This document shows positions 17,125 through 25,471 of a DNA stretch of 64,000 nt, piece after piece. Position numbers and translations under genes: made by a program. The DNA lies in assembly GCF_014337215.1 (NCBI RefSeq), contig NZ_CP060635.1, forward strand, positions 3,171,501 to 3,235,500. Direction: 5' to 3'. The DNA is from Wansuia hejianensis. GTDB taxonomy: Bacteria > Bacillota > Clostridia > Lachnospirales > Lachnospiraceae. A model generated the notes under the pieces. That model made no database searches, was not told the DNA's origin, and saw only the letters and a list, made by a program, of their open reading frames with translations. How positions within the stretch are numbered: position 1 is the stretch's first letter; each line of letters starts with the position of its first letter.

Positions 17125-18543
17125 TTAAGATATGGTTATTTTTGCAATGCCATCATCTGCAGCAATTCTGTCGGCTTCCTGTTTAATTCCTTCTAATGCC
17201 TCTTCTGATGTCTTCTGGCCGCCTAGTATAGATGAGATCGCGTTTGTGGTAGCTGTTCTCAGTTCGGCGTAAGGCTCGAAATTGCCGGAGCCACCGACCT
17301 CGTTGATGATCTGAACGCTGCCCTCGGAGACCTGTTTCAGGATATCCTGATTGGAGGCCGTGAGTTCTACGCCCTCAAGATCGTCCCTCATGCAGGGGAT
17401 ACCCATCTGGCATTCTGCGACGGCCTGGGTGACGTTTTTAGAAAATAAAACCTGGAGGAAGGCTTTCGCCGCCTCAGGATTCTTGGTATTGGCCGCGATA
17501 GAAATACGGGGGCTGCTGCCTACGTAGGTAGACGTATTGGTGCTGTCATGCCAGAAAGAGGGCATGAAGGCCATCTCAAAACCTTCCGGAATATCCTCCG
17601 CCATTTCACCCTCCAGCCAGTTGCCGCAGGGGATGATGAAAGCTTTGCCCAGCAGCCATTCCATCTGTGCTTCTGTATGTGTCAGGGAAAGAGCGTTTGC
17701 GGGAGTCCAGTCATTTTTCACCAGTTGTTCCAGCTTGTCGTAAGCGGAAATTACCTCTTTGGAATCATAGGCGCTGGTGTCCAGATTGCCCATCTGTAGC
17801 AGCAAATCTTTCCCGGCATCAGTGGCAATTCCCGGTTGTATCAAGCCGTATCCCATATAATCCGGGTATTTGCCCTGATGTATGATGGGATAGATTCCCT
17901 TTTCTTTGATTTTGGGAGCAAGTTCGCAGAATTCTTCCCAGTTGGTCGGAGGTTCCCAGCCGTATTCTTCGGCCATGGTTTTGTTATAATAATAGCCCCA
18001 GACGCTGTAGCCAAAGCCCATGCCGTAGATGCTGTCGCCGGAGCGGTTAAAAAGCTCTACTGCCATGTTGTCTTTTAACAGTCCGTCATAACCAATGGCT
18101 TCGGCAGTGTTGTAAAACTCACTGAGGTCCATAAACTGTCCGTCTTGTGTCAGAGCTGTTTCATCAGCGTTGGCTGTCCCGCCCATATAATAAATATCCG
18201 GCGGCGTGTTGGATACAAAACGGGGTCGGACAGTATCTTCAATTTTAGGGCTGGCGTTCAGCGTGACTTTACAATCCGGGTACAGAGAATTAAATTCTTC
18301 TACAACTGTATTCCAGAATTTATCCATCAGTTCGCCGTTGGAAAATACGGCAACTTCCAACTCGCCGGAGATTTTGGAGGTTTTACCGTCGTCTGAAGAA
18401 GCTGCGGCACCTGAAGAAGCAGAGGCTGAGCCGGTGTTGGAACCTGAAGTGGTTGTTGATGATTCATTGCCGGCACAGCCGGTAAAAAGAGCAGAAGTAA
18501 CAGCAACGGATAAGAGCAATGCGGTCAAACTTTTCTTTTTCAT
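17125..18543 (-). CDS. Extracellular solute-binding lipoprotein (family 1, CUT1)
   Basis: This sugar-binding protein has 472 aa. It carries a signal with lipobox Cys23 (ALFTGC), then a Ser/Thr/Ala linker to about residue 55. The SBP_bac_1 fold starts near LEVAVFSNGELMDKFWNTVV. Motifs typical of the family include PPDIYYMGG and TNWEEFCELAPKIKEKG. It is the receptor for the CUT1 permeases downstream. AGAAAGGAATTC precedes the start codon on the minus strand. The likely ligand is an alpha-galactoside-like oligosaccharide, judged only from the divergent GH36 gene. Confidence 0.92.
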   Translation of the reverse strand: MKKKSLTALLLSVAVTSALFTGCAGNESSTTTSGSNTGSASASSGAAASSDDGKTSKISGELEVAVFSNGELMDKFWNTVVEEFNSLYPDCKVTLNASPKIEDTVRPRFVSNTPPDIYYMGGTANADETALTQDGQFMDLSEFYNTAEAIGYDGLLKDNMAVELFNRSGDSIYGMGFGYSVWGYYYNKTMAEEYGWEPPTNWEEFCELAPKIKEKGIYPIIHQGKYPDYMGYGLIQPGIATDAGKDLLLQMGNLDTSAYDSKEVISAYDKLEQLVKNDWTPANALSLTHTEAQMEWLLGKAFIIPCGNWLEGEMAEDIPEGFEMAFMPSFWHDSTNTSTYVGSSPRISIAANTKNPEAAKAFLQVLFSKNVTQAVAECQMGIPCMRDDLEGVELTASNQDILKQVSEGSVQIINEVGGSGNFEPYAELRTATTNAISSILGGQKTSEEALEGIKQEADRIAADDGIAKITIS

Positions 18544-18902
18544 TGATTGAATTCCTTTCTTTTAAAAAGATATTGTACTCCCTCGCCCTTTGCTTTATAA
18601 TTTATTATGAAAGTTCCGGGCGGCAGCCGTGAGGCGAAGCATGCTTGCATGCAGAAGCCCATGGATACCGGCGGCGGCTGATAGAGCGCCAAAGGCGCGG
18701 GACAGCCGGCTTTCAAAATCGGTGATGTTCACATGTGTGAACATGTCCGTTTTATATGGAATAGTAACAAGTGCAGAGTGGCGGCGAAGAAGCGGCGGAG
18801 AATCTCATTTCCGCCTGGTTGGCTTATTCCGGTTTCAGGTGCAGACATTGGGACGTTGAACCTGATCCTCTGTGGTTGCTATTCCTTTTATAATGTCTCA
18901 TT
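18544..18902. other. Gap between lacI and the binding-protein gene, mostly repeat
   Basis: This 359-base stretch holds the multi-hairpin repeat described at 18607-18749. The remainder (18750-18902) shows no supported gene and no confident promoter. An AT-rich patch with TTTATAATTTATTATG at 18594-18609 could include a -10 element for the binding-protein gene on the minus strand. Confidence 0.4.
18607..18749 (+). repeat. Dispersed multi-hairpin repeat, locus 1
   Basis: The unit starts ATGAAAGTTCCGG, followed by GCGGCAGCCG. A GCATGC...GCATGC hairpin, a GAGCGCC-AAA-GGCGCGG hairpin and ACAGCCGGCTTTCA come next. It ends with GTTCACA-TG-TGTGAAC and ATGTCCG. The same modules in the same order occur, reversed, at 33058-33530, and a short form occurs at 59884. 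It lies between lacI and the binding-protein gene. Role unknown. Confidence 0.7.
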
Positions 18903-19901
18903 CTACATGGGCGGAGCCAGAGTGCCGCCCTCATATAACCCTCCTTTCTGCACCCGGTAGCAGGGGAAATTACGTTTTCCGGTTTTGATACTTTCCATCA
19001 GACATTTCATCCCGCTTTCGATATACTCTTTTGAATCCATATAGAATGTTGACAGTTCAGGTTTGGCCAGCGTGACCAAGTCGGTCATGCCGTAGCCAAG
19101 AAGACTTTTTTGCGCAGGCACCTGTATGCCGTGCTGCTGCATCCAGTTCAGGGCGCCAAACTGAAGGACAGAATTAGCGCAGATTGCAGCCGTATATTTT
19201 ATACCCAGATATTCCATCCGGGCGGCTAGTTCACCTCCGTCATGAAGGCTGCTCACCTGGATAAGGGCAGGGTCATAGTCGATTCCTGCTTCAGATAGCG
19301 CGCTTTTATATCCGTTCAGTATGTGTTTCTGCTGCGGATATTCTAACATCAGTGTAAAAAAGGCGATTCTGCGATGACCCATTTTGATGAGGCGCTGCAT
19401 CATCTGCCGGGTAATTTCGTATGTATCCGGAAAACACGTATTGCCGGGCTGGTTATCAATTTCGGAAAAAATTACATAGGGAATTGAACCGTCCGCAATA
19501 CGGCTGCAGACAGACGGATCGGTGACAGAAAGCATAACAAGAGCGTCGGCGTCTCCGCTGTTGATATAGTCATAAAAACGATTCATGGAATGTTCGCTTT
19601 TCGACACGTTTAGAAATACGATGTTATAGCCCTGGCTGCTGATGTAGTCGTCAATCAAGCGCAGCTCGTTGTTATTAGTACTCATGGCAGCCTTGTTATC
19701 CATATTAAAGGCGGCCACGCAGATCTTGGGAGGCAGGACTTCAGTGTTCTGTAGGGGATAGCCCAGTTCTTTTGCGGCATTTATGATCTTTTGCTGGCAC
19801 TCTTTAGAGACAGTACATTTGGGAGAACGGTTTAAGGTTAGTGATACAGCCGTTCTGGATATGCCGAGATAATCGGCAATTTGTTGTTTGGTAACTGCCA
19901 T
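18903..19901 (-). CDS. LacI-family transcriptional repressor
   Basis: This 332-aa regulator has an N-terminal helix-turn-helix, TKQQIADYLGISRTAVSLTLN (residues 4-24), and a periplasmic-binding-like sugar sensor domain. GTCAGGAGGAAACT precedes the start on the minus strand. Its promoter (19937-19965) and a palindromic operator (19916-19929) lie just upstream. A second copy of the operator lies before the divergent alpha-galactosidase. This indicates autoregulation and control of both arms by an imported sugar. It is the first gene of the minus-strand operon. Confidence 0.93.
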   Translation of the reverse strand: MAVTKQQIADYLGISRTAVSLTLNRSPKCTVSKECQQKIINAAKELGYPLQNTEVLPPKICVAAFNMDNKAAMSTNNNELRLIDDYISSQGYNIVFLNVSKSEHSMNRFYDYINSGDADALVMLSVTDPSVCSRIADGSIPYVIFSEIDNQPGNTCFPDTYEITRQMMQRLIKMGHRRIAFFTLMLEYPQQKHILNGYKSALSEAGIDYDPALIQVSSLHDGGELAARMEYLGIKYTAAICANSVLQFGALNWMQQHGIQVPAQKSLLGYGMTDLVTLAKPELSTFYMDSKEYIESGMKCLMESIKTGKRNFPCYRVQKGGLYEGGTLAPPM

Positions 19902-19915
19902 AGTTTCCTCCTGAC

Positions 19916-19929
19916 ATAACGTTCGTTAT
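19916..19929. promoter_or_regulatory. LacI operator O1 (ATAAC-N4-GTTAT)
   Basis: ATAAC GTTC GTTAT is part of the perfect inverted repeat CATAACG-TT-CGTTATG (19915-19930). It lies at the expected transcription start of lacI. The identical half-sites with the same 4-base spacing recur at 20065. Confidence 0.75.
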
Positions 19930-19936
19930 GATTGAT

Positions 19937-19965
19937 ATCATATAATGATTGTATAAAAAAGTCAA
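19937..19965 (-). promoter_or_regulatory. Promoter of lacI
   Basis: On the minus strand TTGACT (19965-19960), a 17-base spacer and TATGAT (19942-19937) form a near-consensus sigma-A promoter. O1 lies directly downstream of the -10. Confidence 0.8.
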
Positions 19966-20014
19966 TAGAATAGTAAAAAAAATATAAAAAACCACAATAT
20001 TACACAATAAATTA

Positions 20015-20043
20015 TTGACAATTATGAAAGGGGAAAATATGAT
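20015..20043 (+). promoter_or_regulatory. Promoter of the GH36 gene
   Basis: TTGACA (20015-20020), a 17-base spacer and TATGAT (20038-20043) form a near-consensus promoter. It is divergent from the lacI promoter and followed by operator O2. Confidence 0.85.
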
Positions 20044-20064
20044 AATAAAAGTTGGCTTCTGAAT

Positions 20065-20078
20065 ATAACTAACGTTAT
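20065..20078. promoter_or_regulatory. LacI operator O2 (ATAAC-N4-GTTAT)
   Basis: ATAAC TAAC GTTAT lies just downstream of the expected start of the alpha-galactosidase transcript. Half-sites and spacing are the same as in O1, 149 bases away, so one LacI protein probably binds both. Confidence 0.75.
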
Positions 20079-20099
20079 TAAAAGAGAAGGGAAAGTGAA

Positions 20100-21959
20100 A
20101 TGAACATACAGAGTGTATTGGGAACGGGATTTCAAAATATGAAAGCAGAAGTAATTCTGAAGGAATCTGTTTGCCTGACCTCGGAAGATTTTCGGATGAG
20201 CCTGGTAAACGAGACAGAGAAGAGCCTGGAGTTTCTGGGTACGCTGGCGGATATGACGCTGCGGATTTATATGCGTAAAAAGGAGGAATGCTGGCAACTG
20301 CAGATGGAATGGGAAGGAAACGGCCGTTTAGCCTGCAGAAGCCTTGGGTGGTCCCTGAGCTTTATCCTGCCGGAGCAGGGGCGTGGTGATCTGAAGGTGC
20401 CGTGTGCAGGCAGGTATGTTTCGGATTGCGGGCTTTATCCTCTGAATACAGGGGCGTCGACAAAACCAGACAGCCGGTTATCGGGATTGTTTTTTGGGCC
20501 TCATCGCCCTTGCCTGCTCATAGGGACGGAAATCCCTCAGAAAAATCTTCATCTGTATACAGTGACCCGCATAGATGAGAATACAGTATGGATAAGCGGA
20601 AAAACCACTTTTCCGAAAGGGCAGGGGCTGGCCTCTGTTCTGAGAACGGAGGTCAGTTTTATTTATCAGGGGCTGATTCCTGTTGAAGCGGTCAGTGCGT
20701 ATGGAAGGCACGTTTCTGTCATTCCGGAAAAAGCATTTGCAGAACCTCTGATCGGATGGAATAGCTGGGATTATTATTTTTCAGCGCTCAGACAGGAAGA
20801 TATTTGGGAAAATGCAGACTGTATAGAACAGGACCCAGTGCTGAAAGAGGCGGTTAAGTGTGTAATTGTCGATATGGGCTGGGAGCACCGGGAAGGAGAA
20901 TGGTATGCGAATTATCGTTTTCCGGACGGCCTGAAGGCCCTAGCTGAAAGAATCAGCCGAAGAGGACTGATCCCCGGGATTTGGACGAATGGCTGTGAAA
21001 TCCATCCGCTCTCTTATCCGGCCCTCAGGAACGGGGAGATGCTGCTTAGGAACGCGGACCATACTTTGCTTCAGGTGGATCAGTTCTATGTAATAGACCC
21101 TACCCATCCGGCAGGGGAAAAATTTCTCTATCAGACGTATAAAAGATTATTTCAGGCCGGATTCCGGATATTTAAAGTGGATTTTGTAGATGCGCTGCTG
21201 GAGGCTGAGGAATTTTACGATGCCGGCTGCGGACCGTATGATGCCGTGCGCAGAGTGTTTGAGATAGTTCGTCAAGCTGTGGGGCATGGCAGTCATATCC
21301 TTGGCTGCGCGTATCCTCCGGAGTGCGGAGCGGGTTATGCTGATTCCTGCAGAATAGGTGTGGATATCCATAATCATTGGGAACATGTTCTATGGATACT
21401 GGAATATCTTCAGATAAATTTCTGGGAAAACGGGAGGTTATTCCGGATTGATCCGGATTTTATGATAGTAAGGGGAATAGACACCTCTCTTGAGGAGGAG
21501 ACGAATGTTCTGAACCCGATGGGAGAGATTTGGAGGAATACCGGCAGGCACTGCTGGCGGAGCGGTCCTGTTTTTGACCGGTATGAGGCGGAGACCTGGG
21601 CGAATATAGTTGTATTTTCAGGTGGGAACGTGATATTGGGAGACCGTCTCGGTATGCTGAACCAGGAAGGGCTTCGCCTGATCCATGAACATCTGAAGCC
21701 TGCAGGGCAAACAGCAGTACCGCTGGATCTGGGTGCTGGCAGGGTCGCCGCGTTCTGGTACCTTCAGGAACCGGGAAGGAAACGGCTGCTGATGATCAAT
21801 CATTCAGATAGAGAAAAGACCATAAGTTTTTCATTTGCTGAATATGGCCTGCCGGTTCCGGAGAATGTGTTTTGCGGAAAGAAGGGCGTGTGGAAAAACG
21901 GGGTATATAGCTGCTTCCTGAACCGGCATGAAAGCGCTGTTGCAGAGCTGGTGTTTTAA
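20100..21959 (+). CDS. Alpha-galactosidase-like glycoside hydrolase (GH36/clan D)
   Basis: This 619-aa cytoplasmic hydrolase (no signal peptide) has clan GH-D hallmarks. These are GWNSWDYYF after an N-terminal beta-sandwich, then VDMGWE, GIWTNGCEI and FKVDFVDA (nucleophile Asp near residue 361). CRIGVDIHNHW places the likely acid/base Asp near residue 421. A C-terminal beta domain follows. AGAGAAGGGAAAG precedes the start. The promoter and operator O2 place it under the divergent LacI. It should release terminal alpha-galactose from sugars imported by the minus-strand transporter. Exact specificity is unproven; the length is between classical short and long GH36 enzymes. Confidence 0.85.
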   Translation: MNIQSVLGTGFQNMKAEVILKESVCLTSEDFRMSLVNETEKSLEFLGTLADMTLRIYMRKKEECWQLQMEWEGNGRLACRSLGWSLSFILPEQGRGDLKVPCAGRYVSDCGLYPLNTGASTKPDSRLSGLFFGPHRPCLLIGTEIPQKNLHLYTVTRIDENTVWISGKTTFPKGQGLASVLRTEVSFIYQGLIPVEAVSAYGRHVSVIPEKAFAEPLIGWNSWDYYFSALRQEDIWENADCIEQDPVLKEAVKCVIVDMGWEHREGEWYANYRFPDGLKALAERISRRGLIPGIWTNGCEIHPLSYPALRNGEMLLRNADHTLLQVDQFYVIDPTHPAGEKFLYQTYKRLFQAGFRIFKVDFVDALLEAEEFYDAGCGPYDAVRRVFEIVRQAVGHGSHILGCAYPPECGAGYADSCRIGVDIHNHWEHVLWILEYLQINFWENGRLFRIDPDFMIVRGIDTSLEEETNVLNPMGEIWRNTGRHCWRSGPVFDRYEAETWANIVVFSGGNVILGDRLGMLNQEGLRLIHEHLKPAGQTAVPLDLGAGRVAAFWYLQEPGRKRLLMINHSDREKTISFSFAEYGLPVPENVFCGKKGVWKNGVYSCFLNRHESAVAELVF

Positions 21960-22090
21960 GCTAAATACCCATTGGTTCCTGGCTGAAAAAAGACTATCGA
22001 ACAGTGTGGCGGCATGTGGGATCTGACATGCTGTGAGAAATGGACAACTGTTTTGTCAATTACCCTTTCTGGACAAAAAATCCGCATAGA

Positions 22091-22119
22091 TTGACAGCGG
22101 CCCCCCGAATTGTCATACT
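22091..22119 (+). promoter_or_regulatory. Promoter of the MFS gene
   Basis: TTGACA (22091-22096), 17 bases and CATACT (22114-22119). It lies about 100 bases before the start codon at 22221. The rest of the 261-base gap after the GH36 gene shows no gene. Confidence 0.6.
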
Positions 22120-22220
22120 TTATTCATGAATTATGAGCGGAAAACGGCAATTGTCCGTGCCATACGGTTGATTGAACCGCTTGTTAATTCGTGGAAATAA
22201 AAAGAAACGGGGAGGTCACT

Positions 22221-23474
22221 ATGAATTACACAAGAAAACGATGGCTGATTCTCGCAGCCTGCTGTCTGGCAAATTTATGCCTTGGATCAATTTACGCGTG
22301 GAGCGTGTTCGCTTCATCGATGGCGGATTACCTGAGCGCCCTGCACGGGGTCACGGTCACGTCCGGAGACCTGGCGATCGTCTATACAATCGCCAATTCT
22401 GTCGGTCCGATTACTATGATATCCGGAGGCTGGTTCAATGACCGGTTTGGGCCGAAAAAGGTAATACTGGTCGGCGGTCTGCTGTTCGGAGGCGGTATGC
22501 TGGCTTCCGGCTTTGCCGGGAGTATCGGCGCCCTGATCGTTGCTTACGGCCTAATCGGCGGCCTGGGGCTGGGCATGGCCTACGGCTGCACGATCAGCAG
22601 CTGTGTGAAATTTTTCCCGGATAAGCGGGGACTGGTCGGGGGCATCACGACTGCGACTTATGGCCTTTCATCAGTGATCCTGCCTCCCGTGGTTACGGTG
22701 ATCGTGGGCCGTCTGGATGCGCCCGCCGCCTTTAAGATCGTCGGAGTTGTATTCCTGGTCCTGATCTGCGGCTGTTCCTTTCTGGTGGAAAAGTGCCCGG
22801 CGGATTTTGTGCCCGACGGCTGGACCCCTCCGGCTGAGAAAAAGGAGAAAAAGGCCGTGCGCGACTGCAGCTGGCGGGAGATGCTGAAAAGTCCGGTATT
22901 TTATGCGATGATCCTGCTGCTCACCTGCGGAGCCTTCTGTGGTATGATGATTATTTCCCAGGCGTCTGCCGTTGCTTCGGGCATGATCGGCATGAGTGCG
23001 GCCGCGGCCGGCATCGCGGTATCGGTGCTGGCTCTGTTCAATGCGGCCGGCCGCCTGGCAGCCGGATGGCTATCTGACCGGATCGGGAGGATCAGCACGC
23101 TTACACTGGCCTGTGTCTTGTCTGTGGCAGGGTTGATCAGCCTTTATTTCAGCAGCACGGGCAGTACGGGGACCTTTTATTTGGGGATCGCGCTGGTAGG
23201 CATCTGTTTTGGTTCCTTTATGGGCGTGTATCCCGGATTTACGGCGGATCAGTTTGGAGCCAGGAATAACAGTGTCAATTACGGGATCATGTTCATCGGA
23301 TTTGCGGCGGCCGGGTTCTTCGGGCCAACGATCATGAAAAATGTCTATACGGCGGACGGAAGCTATCAGAGGGCTTTCCTGATTGCGGTGGGCCTGAATT
23401 CGGCGGGTATTCTGCTCACGTTCGTCTACCGGATACTGGCAAAACGGCGGAGCTTGGAGAGATCAGTTAATTGA
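22221..23474 (+). CDS. MFS transporter, oxalate/formate antiporter-like family
   Basis: This 12-helix major facilitator (417 aa) starts with LILAACCLANLCLGSIYAWS, typical of the OFA (oxalate/formate) subfamily. The cytoplasmic loop motif WFNDRFGPKK follows helix 2, and GWLSDRIGR is the second-half equivalent. ATG 22221 with GGGGAGG upstream is preferred over an in-frame GTG at 22191. It stands alone between its own promoter and a terminator. A monocarboxylate or dicarboxylate is a likely cargo, but OFA proteins are diverse. Confidence 0.9.
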   Translation: MNYTRKRWLILAACCLANLCLGSIYAWSVFASSMADYLSALHGVTVTSGDLAIVYTIANSVGPITMISGGWFNDRFGPKKVILVGGLLFGGGMLASGFAGSIGALIVAYGLIGGLGLGMAYGCTISSCVKFFPDKRGLVGGITTATYGLSSVILPPVVTVIVGRLDAPAAFKIVGVVFLVLICGCSFLVEKCPADFVPDGWTPPAEKKEKKAVRDCSWREMLKSPVFYAMILLLTCGAFCGMMIISQASAVASGMIGMSAAAAGIAVSVLALFNAAGRLAAGWLSDRIGRISTLTLACVLSVAGLISLYFSSTGSTGTFYLGIALVGICFGSFMGVYPGFTADQFGARNNSVNYGIMFIGFAAAGFFGPTIMKNVYTADGSYQRAFLIAVGLNSAGILLTFVYRILAKRRSLERSVN

Positions 23475-23485
23475 ATGTGACATAC

Positions 23486-23538
23486 GAAAAAAATGAGGAT
23501 GGAATCGTAAATAATCAGACGATTTCGTCCTCATTTTT
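23486..23538. terminator. Bidirectional terminator between convergent genes
   Basis: AAAAAATGAGGA near 23488-23499 pairs with TCCTCATTTTT (23528-23538), with the inner stem GGAATCGT/ACGATTTC. It ends the MFS transcript. The stop of the convergent gene (23531) lies inside the right arm. Confidence 0.85.
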
Positions 23539-25120
23539 GAGTTATCAGATTCGGGGGGGGGGGGGGGGTAGAAGGGTATATAGTTTCCACCATAATCTGA
23601 AGCTGTCTGGCTACATATGTTCGTTCCCGTTTCTGCGGCAGCGCCTGGTTCCAGAGCTGGTCGCAGAACATGTACAGTGAATGAATGAGCGATGATTCCG
23701 TGGTAGTCAGAAGCAGCGGCTCTTCCTCCGTGCCGAAGTGCTCCGGTGTGTTGAAAATGCTGGTGCAGGTATTTTTCTTGACAAACATATTCAGGTTGCG
23801 AAGCTGCTTTGCATGAACATCCTCCAGCAGTGTGATTTCGTGAATATTCTTATGGGATTCACTGACCAGCAGGTAAGAAAGCTTTCTCAGCAGGTTCCGG
23901 AAGGTCTCGTTGGATATATACAGCGGTTTGCCGGAGAAAAAGGAGAGCGTATCCAACACGATCTGTTCCTGAGACAGCAGCGCCTCCAGTTGGGTTTTGG
24001 GAATCAGGTAGCGGAAATGGCGGCCCGTGTTCTTGCGGGCGTCCGTCTTCAGCGCGCTGCAGGCCTGCAGCGTCCGTTCCCTCGTTTCGTCGTCCACTTG
24101 GTTTTCTTCCAGGATCTCCTGTATCTGAACAGTGGGTATCACGTTCACAAATGGAAAACGCATGAAAACGTACTGATCCTCATCCAGATTGACCATCTGT
24201 GAGAGAAAATGGGCGTATTTGTAGTGATCATTCCGGTAATAAGCCGTGAACAGGGGCGTGGCATAGCTGAATGGAAACTGGAGCAGCTGGTAAGCTTCCT
24301 GCAGGACCGTTTCATTGCTTACAGCAAAGGTCGTACCTTCGAAGGAATTATTTGCCGGTGAAAGCTGATACAGAAGCATTTTATCCTTCAGCAGAATGAC
24401 GCTTTTGCTGATGGATTCGGCGGAGGTGTGTGAGGAAAGGAAATACGGCATCACTTTTCCGGTCAGGTATAGCGGCAGCCAGGACAGCAGAGATTTTGCG
24501 AGCATGTCATAATGTCTGTCAATTGTATGTATGACCCGGATTGAGTTGCCGGCTGCAAGAAAAGCCAGATTTACCGATTCCCAGGTGTTGATGTAGGTGT
24601 CGTCCTCTGTAAACCATCGTTGGGTGTCCTGCATCAGACACCATAGCTCCTGGCCGGAGGGCAGCGTCAGAGCCAGGCGCAGCAGGCCAAGGATAGCCTC
24701 GCGTTTGCCCTCGTTGCCGCGGAATTGCAAATGGGTGTATTCCTTGCCCTTCCTGCTGCTGCTCAGATAGTCGTGCAGCGAAAGGGTCTCTGCCTGGGCG
24801 TCGACTGTGCTTAAGAGCCAGCGCTTCAGAGCGGTCCGGATCTGTTCCGGAGTAGCAGAATCCAGGTTTGTAAATTCCGCGCTCAGAAGGGAGCGCAGGT
24901 TGCTGTAGTCTGAAAAAGCATCCAGAGATATAAAATAGTCCGCAATGCTATTCAGAAGAGGGGAATTCCCCTTGAGACTCCGCTTATTATTCTTCCATTT
25001 GCTGACCAGTGAAGAATCGATATGAAGGACGTCTGCCAATTCCGTCCCTGATACGCGGAAAGCGCTTAACAGCTGGCTGAAGTGTGACCGATACGTGTGA
25101 TTAGCTGACATAGTGTTCAC
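23531..25120 (-). CDS. Helix-turn-helix protein of unknown role (529 aa)
   Basis: The N-terminus (about residues 12-45) reads LLSAFRVSGTELADVLHIDS followed by SLVSKWKNNKRSL. This is a lambda-repressor-like helix-turn-helix where SLVSKW is the recognition helix. The remaining 450 residues are not recognised; they have no membrane segments and look like a mixed alpha/beta sensor. The last codons run through a 16-C tract (coding strand), giving the tail PSTPPPPPNLITQK. It diverges from the operon at 25472 and may regulate that operon or the MFS gene. Confidence 0.7.
   Translation of the reverse strand: MNTMSANHTYRSHFSQLLSAFRVSGTELADVLHIDSSLVSKWKNNKRSLKGNSPLLNSIADYFISLDAFSDYSNLRSLLSAEFTNLDSATPEQIRTALKRWLLSTVDAQAETLSLHDYLSSSRKGKEYTHLQFRGNEGKREAILGLLRLALTLPSGQELWCLMQDTQRWFTEDDTYINTWESVNLAFLAAGNSIRVIHTIDRHYDMLAKSLLSWLPLYLTGKVMPYFLSSHTSAESISKSVILLKDKMLLYQLSPANNSFEGTTFAVSNETVLQEAYQLLQFPFSYATPLFTAYYRNDHYKYAHFLSQMVNLDEDQYVFMRFPFVNVIPTVQIQEILEENQVDDETRERTLQACSALKTDARKNTGRHFRYLIPKTQLEALLSQEQIVLDTLSFFSGKPLYISNETFRNLLRKLSYLLVSESHKNIHEITLLEDVHAKQLRNLNMFVKKNTCTSIFNTPEHFGTEEEPLLLTTTESSLIHSLYMFCDQLWNQALPQKRERTYVARQLQIMVETIYPSTPPPPPNLITQK
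23553..23568 (+). repeat. G16 homopolymer in the 3' end of the HTH gene
   Basis: Sixteen consecutive G bases on the plus strand encode the Pro run near the end of the 529-aa protein. Loss of one base would end the protein two codons after the tract; gain of one base would extend it into the terminator. It is also a place where sequencing errors are likely. Confidence 0.9.
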
Positions 25121-25471
25121 TCCTTAGAAGTACATACACAAATTTGTTGTGTTCTATTTTAAATCAAAAAGGAGAAAATTGAAAGGGAGAATTGTAAAAT
25201 TATTCCTTATAAGTCCATGAAAGATCATAAATAAATGAAATATTGCTGGAATGAAGCTAAAAACTAATGATTTTTTTGTGCGTTTTGATGATTGAAATGA
25301 GGTGTCAAGATTCTGTCAAGGGTGAAGTTTGACAAGTCCTTCTGATTTGTTGTAAATGTCTAAAATCTATGATAAGAATAAATAACAAAACAGAATTCTG
25401 CAAACAAATTAGTGAAAAAATTGACATGAACTGCGTCTTATCGTGTTCATTCGCAAGGAGGGAAAACCATT
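25121..25471. promoter_or_regulatory. Control region upstream of the Fe-ADH operon
   Basis: This 351-base AT-rich region has no gene. TGTCAAG occurs at 25303 and again at 25314 (11 bases apart), followed by a candidate promoter TTGACA (25329-25334), 17 bases and GTAAAT (25352-25357). A second TTGACA at 25421 lacks a good -10. The 11-base phasing upstream of the -35 suggests an activator site, but this is inference. Confidence 0.4.
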
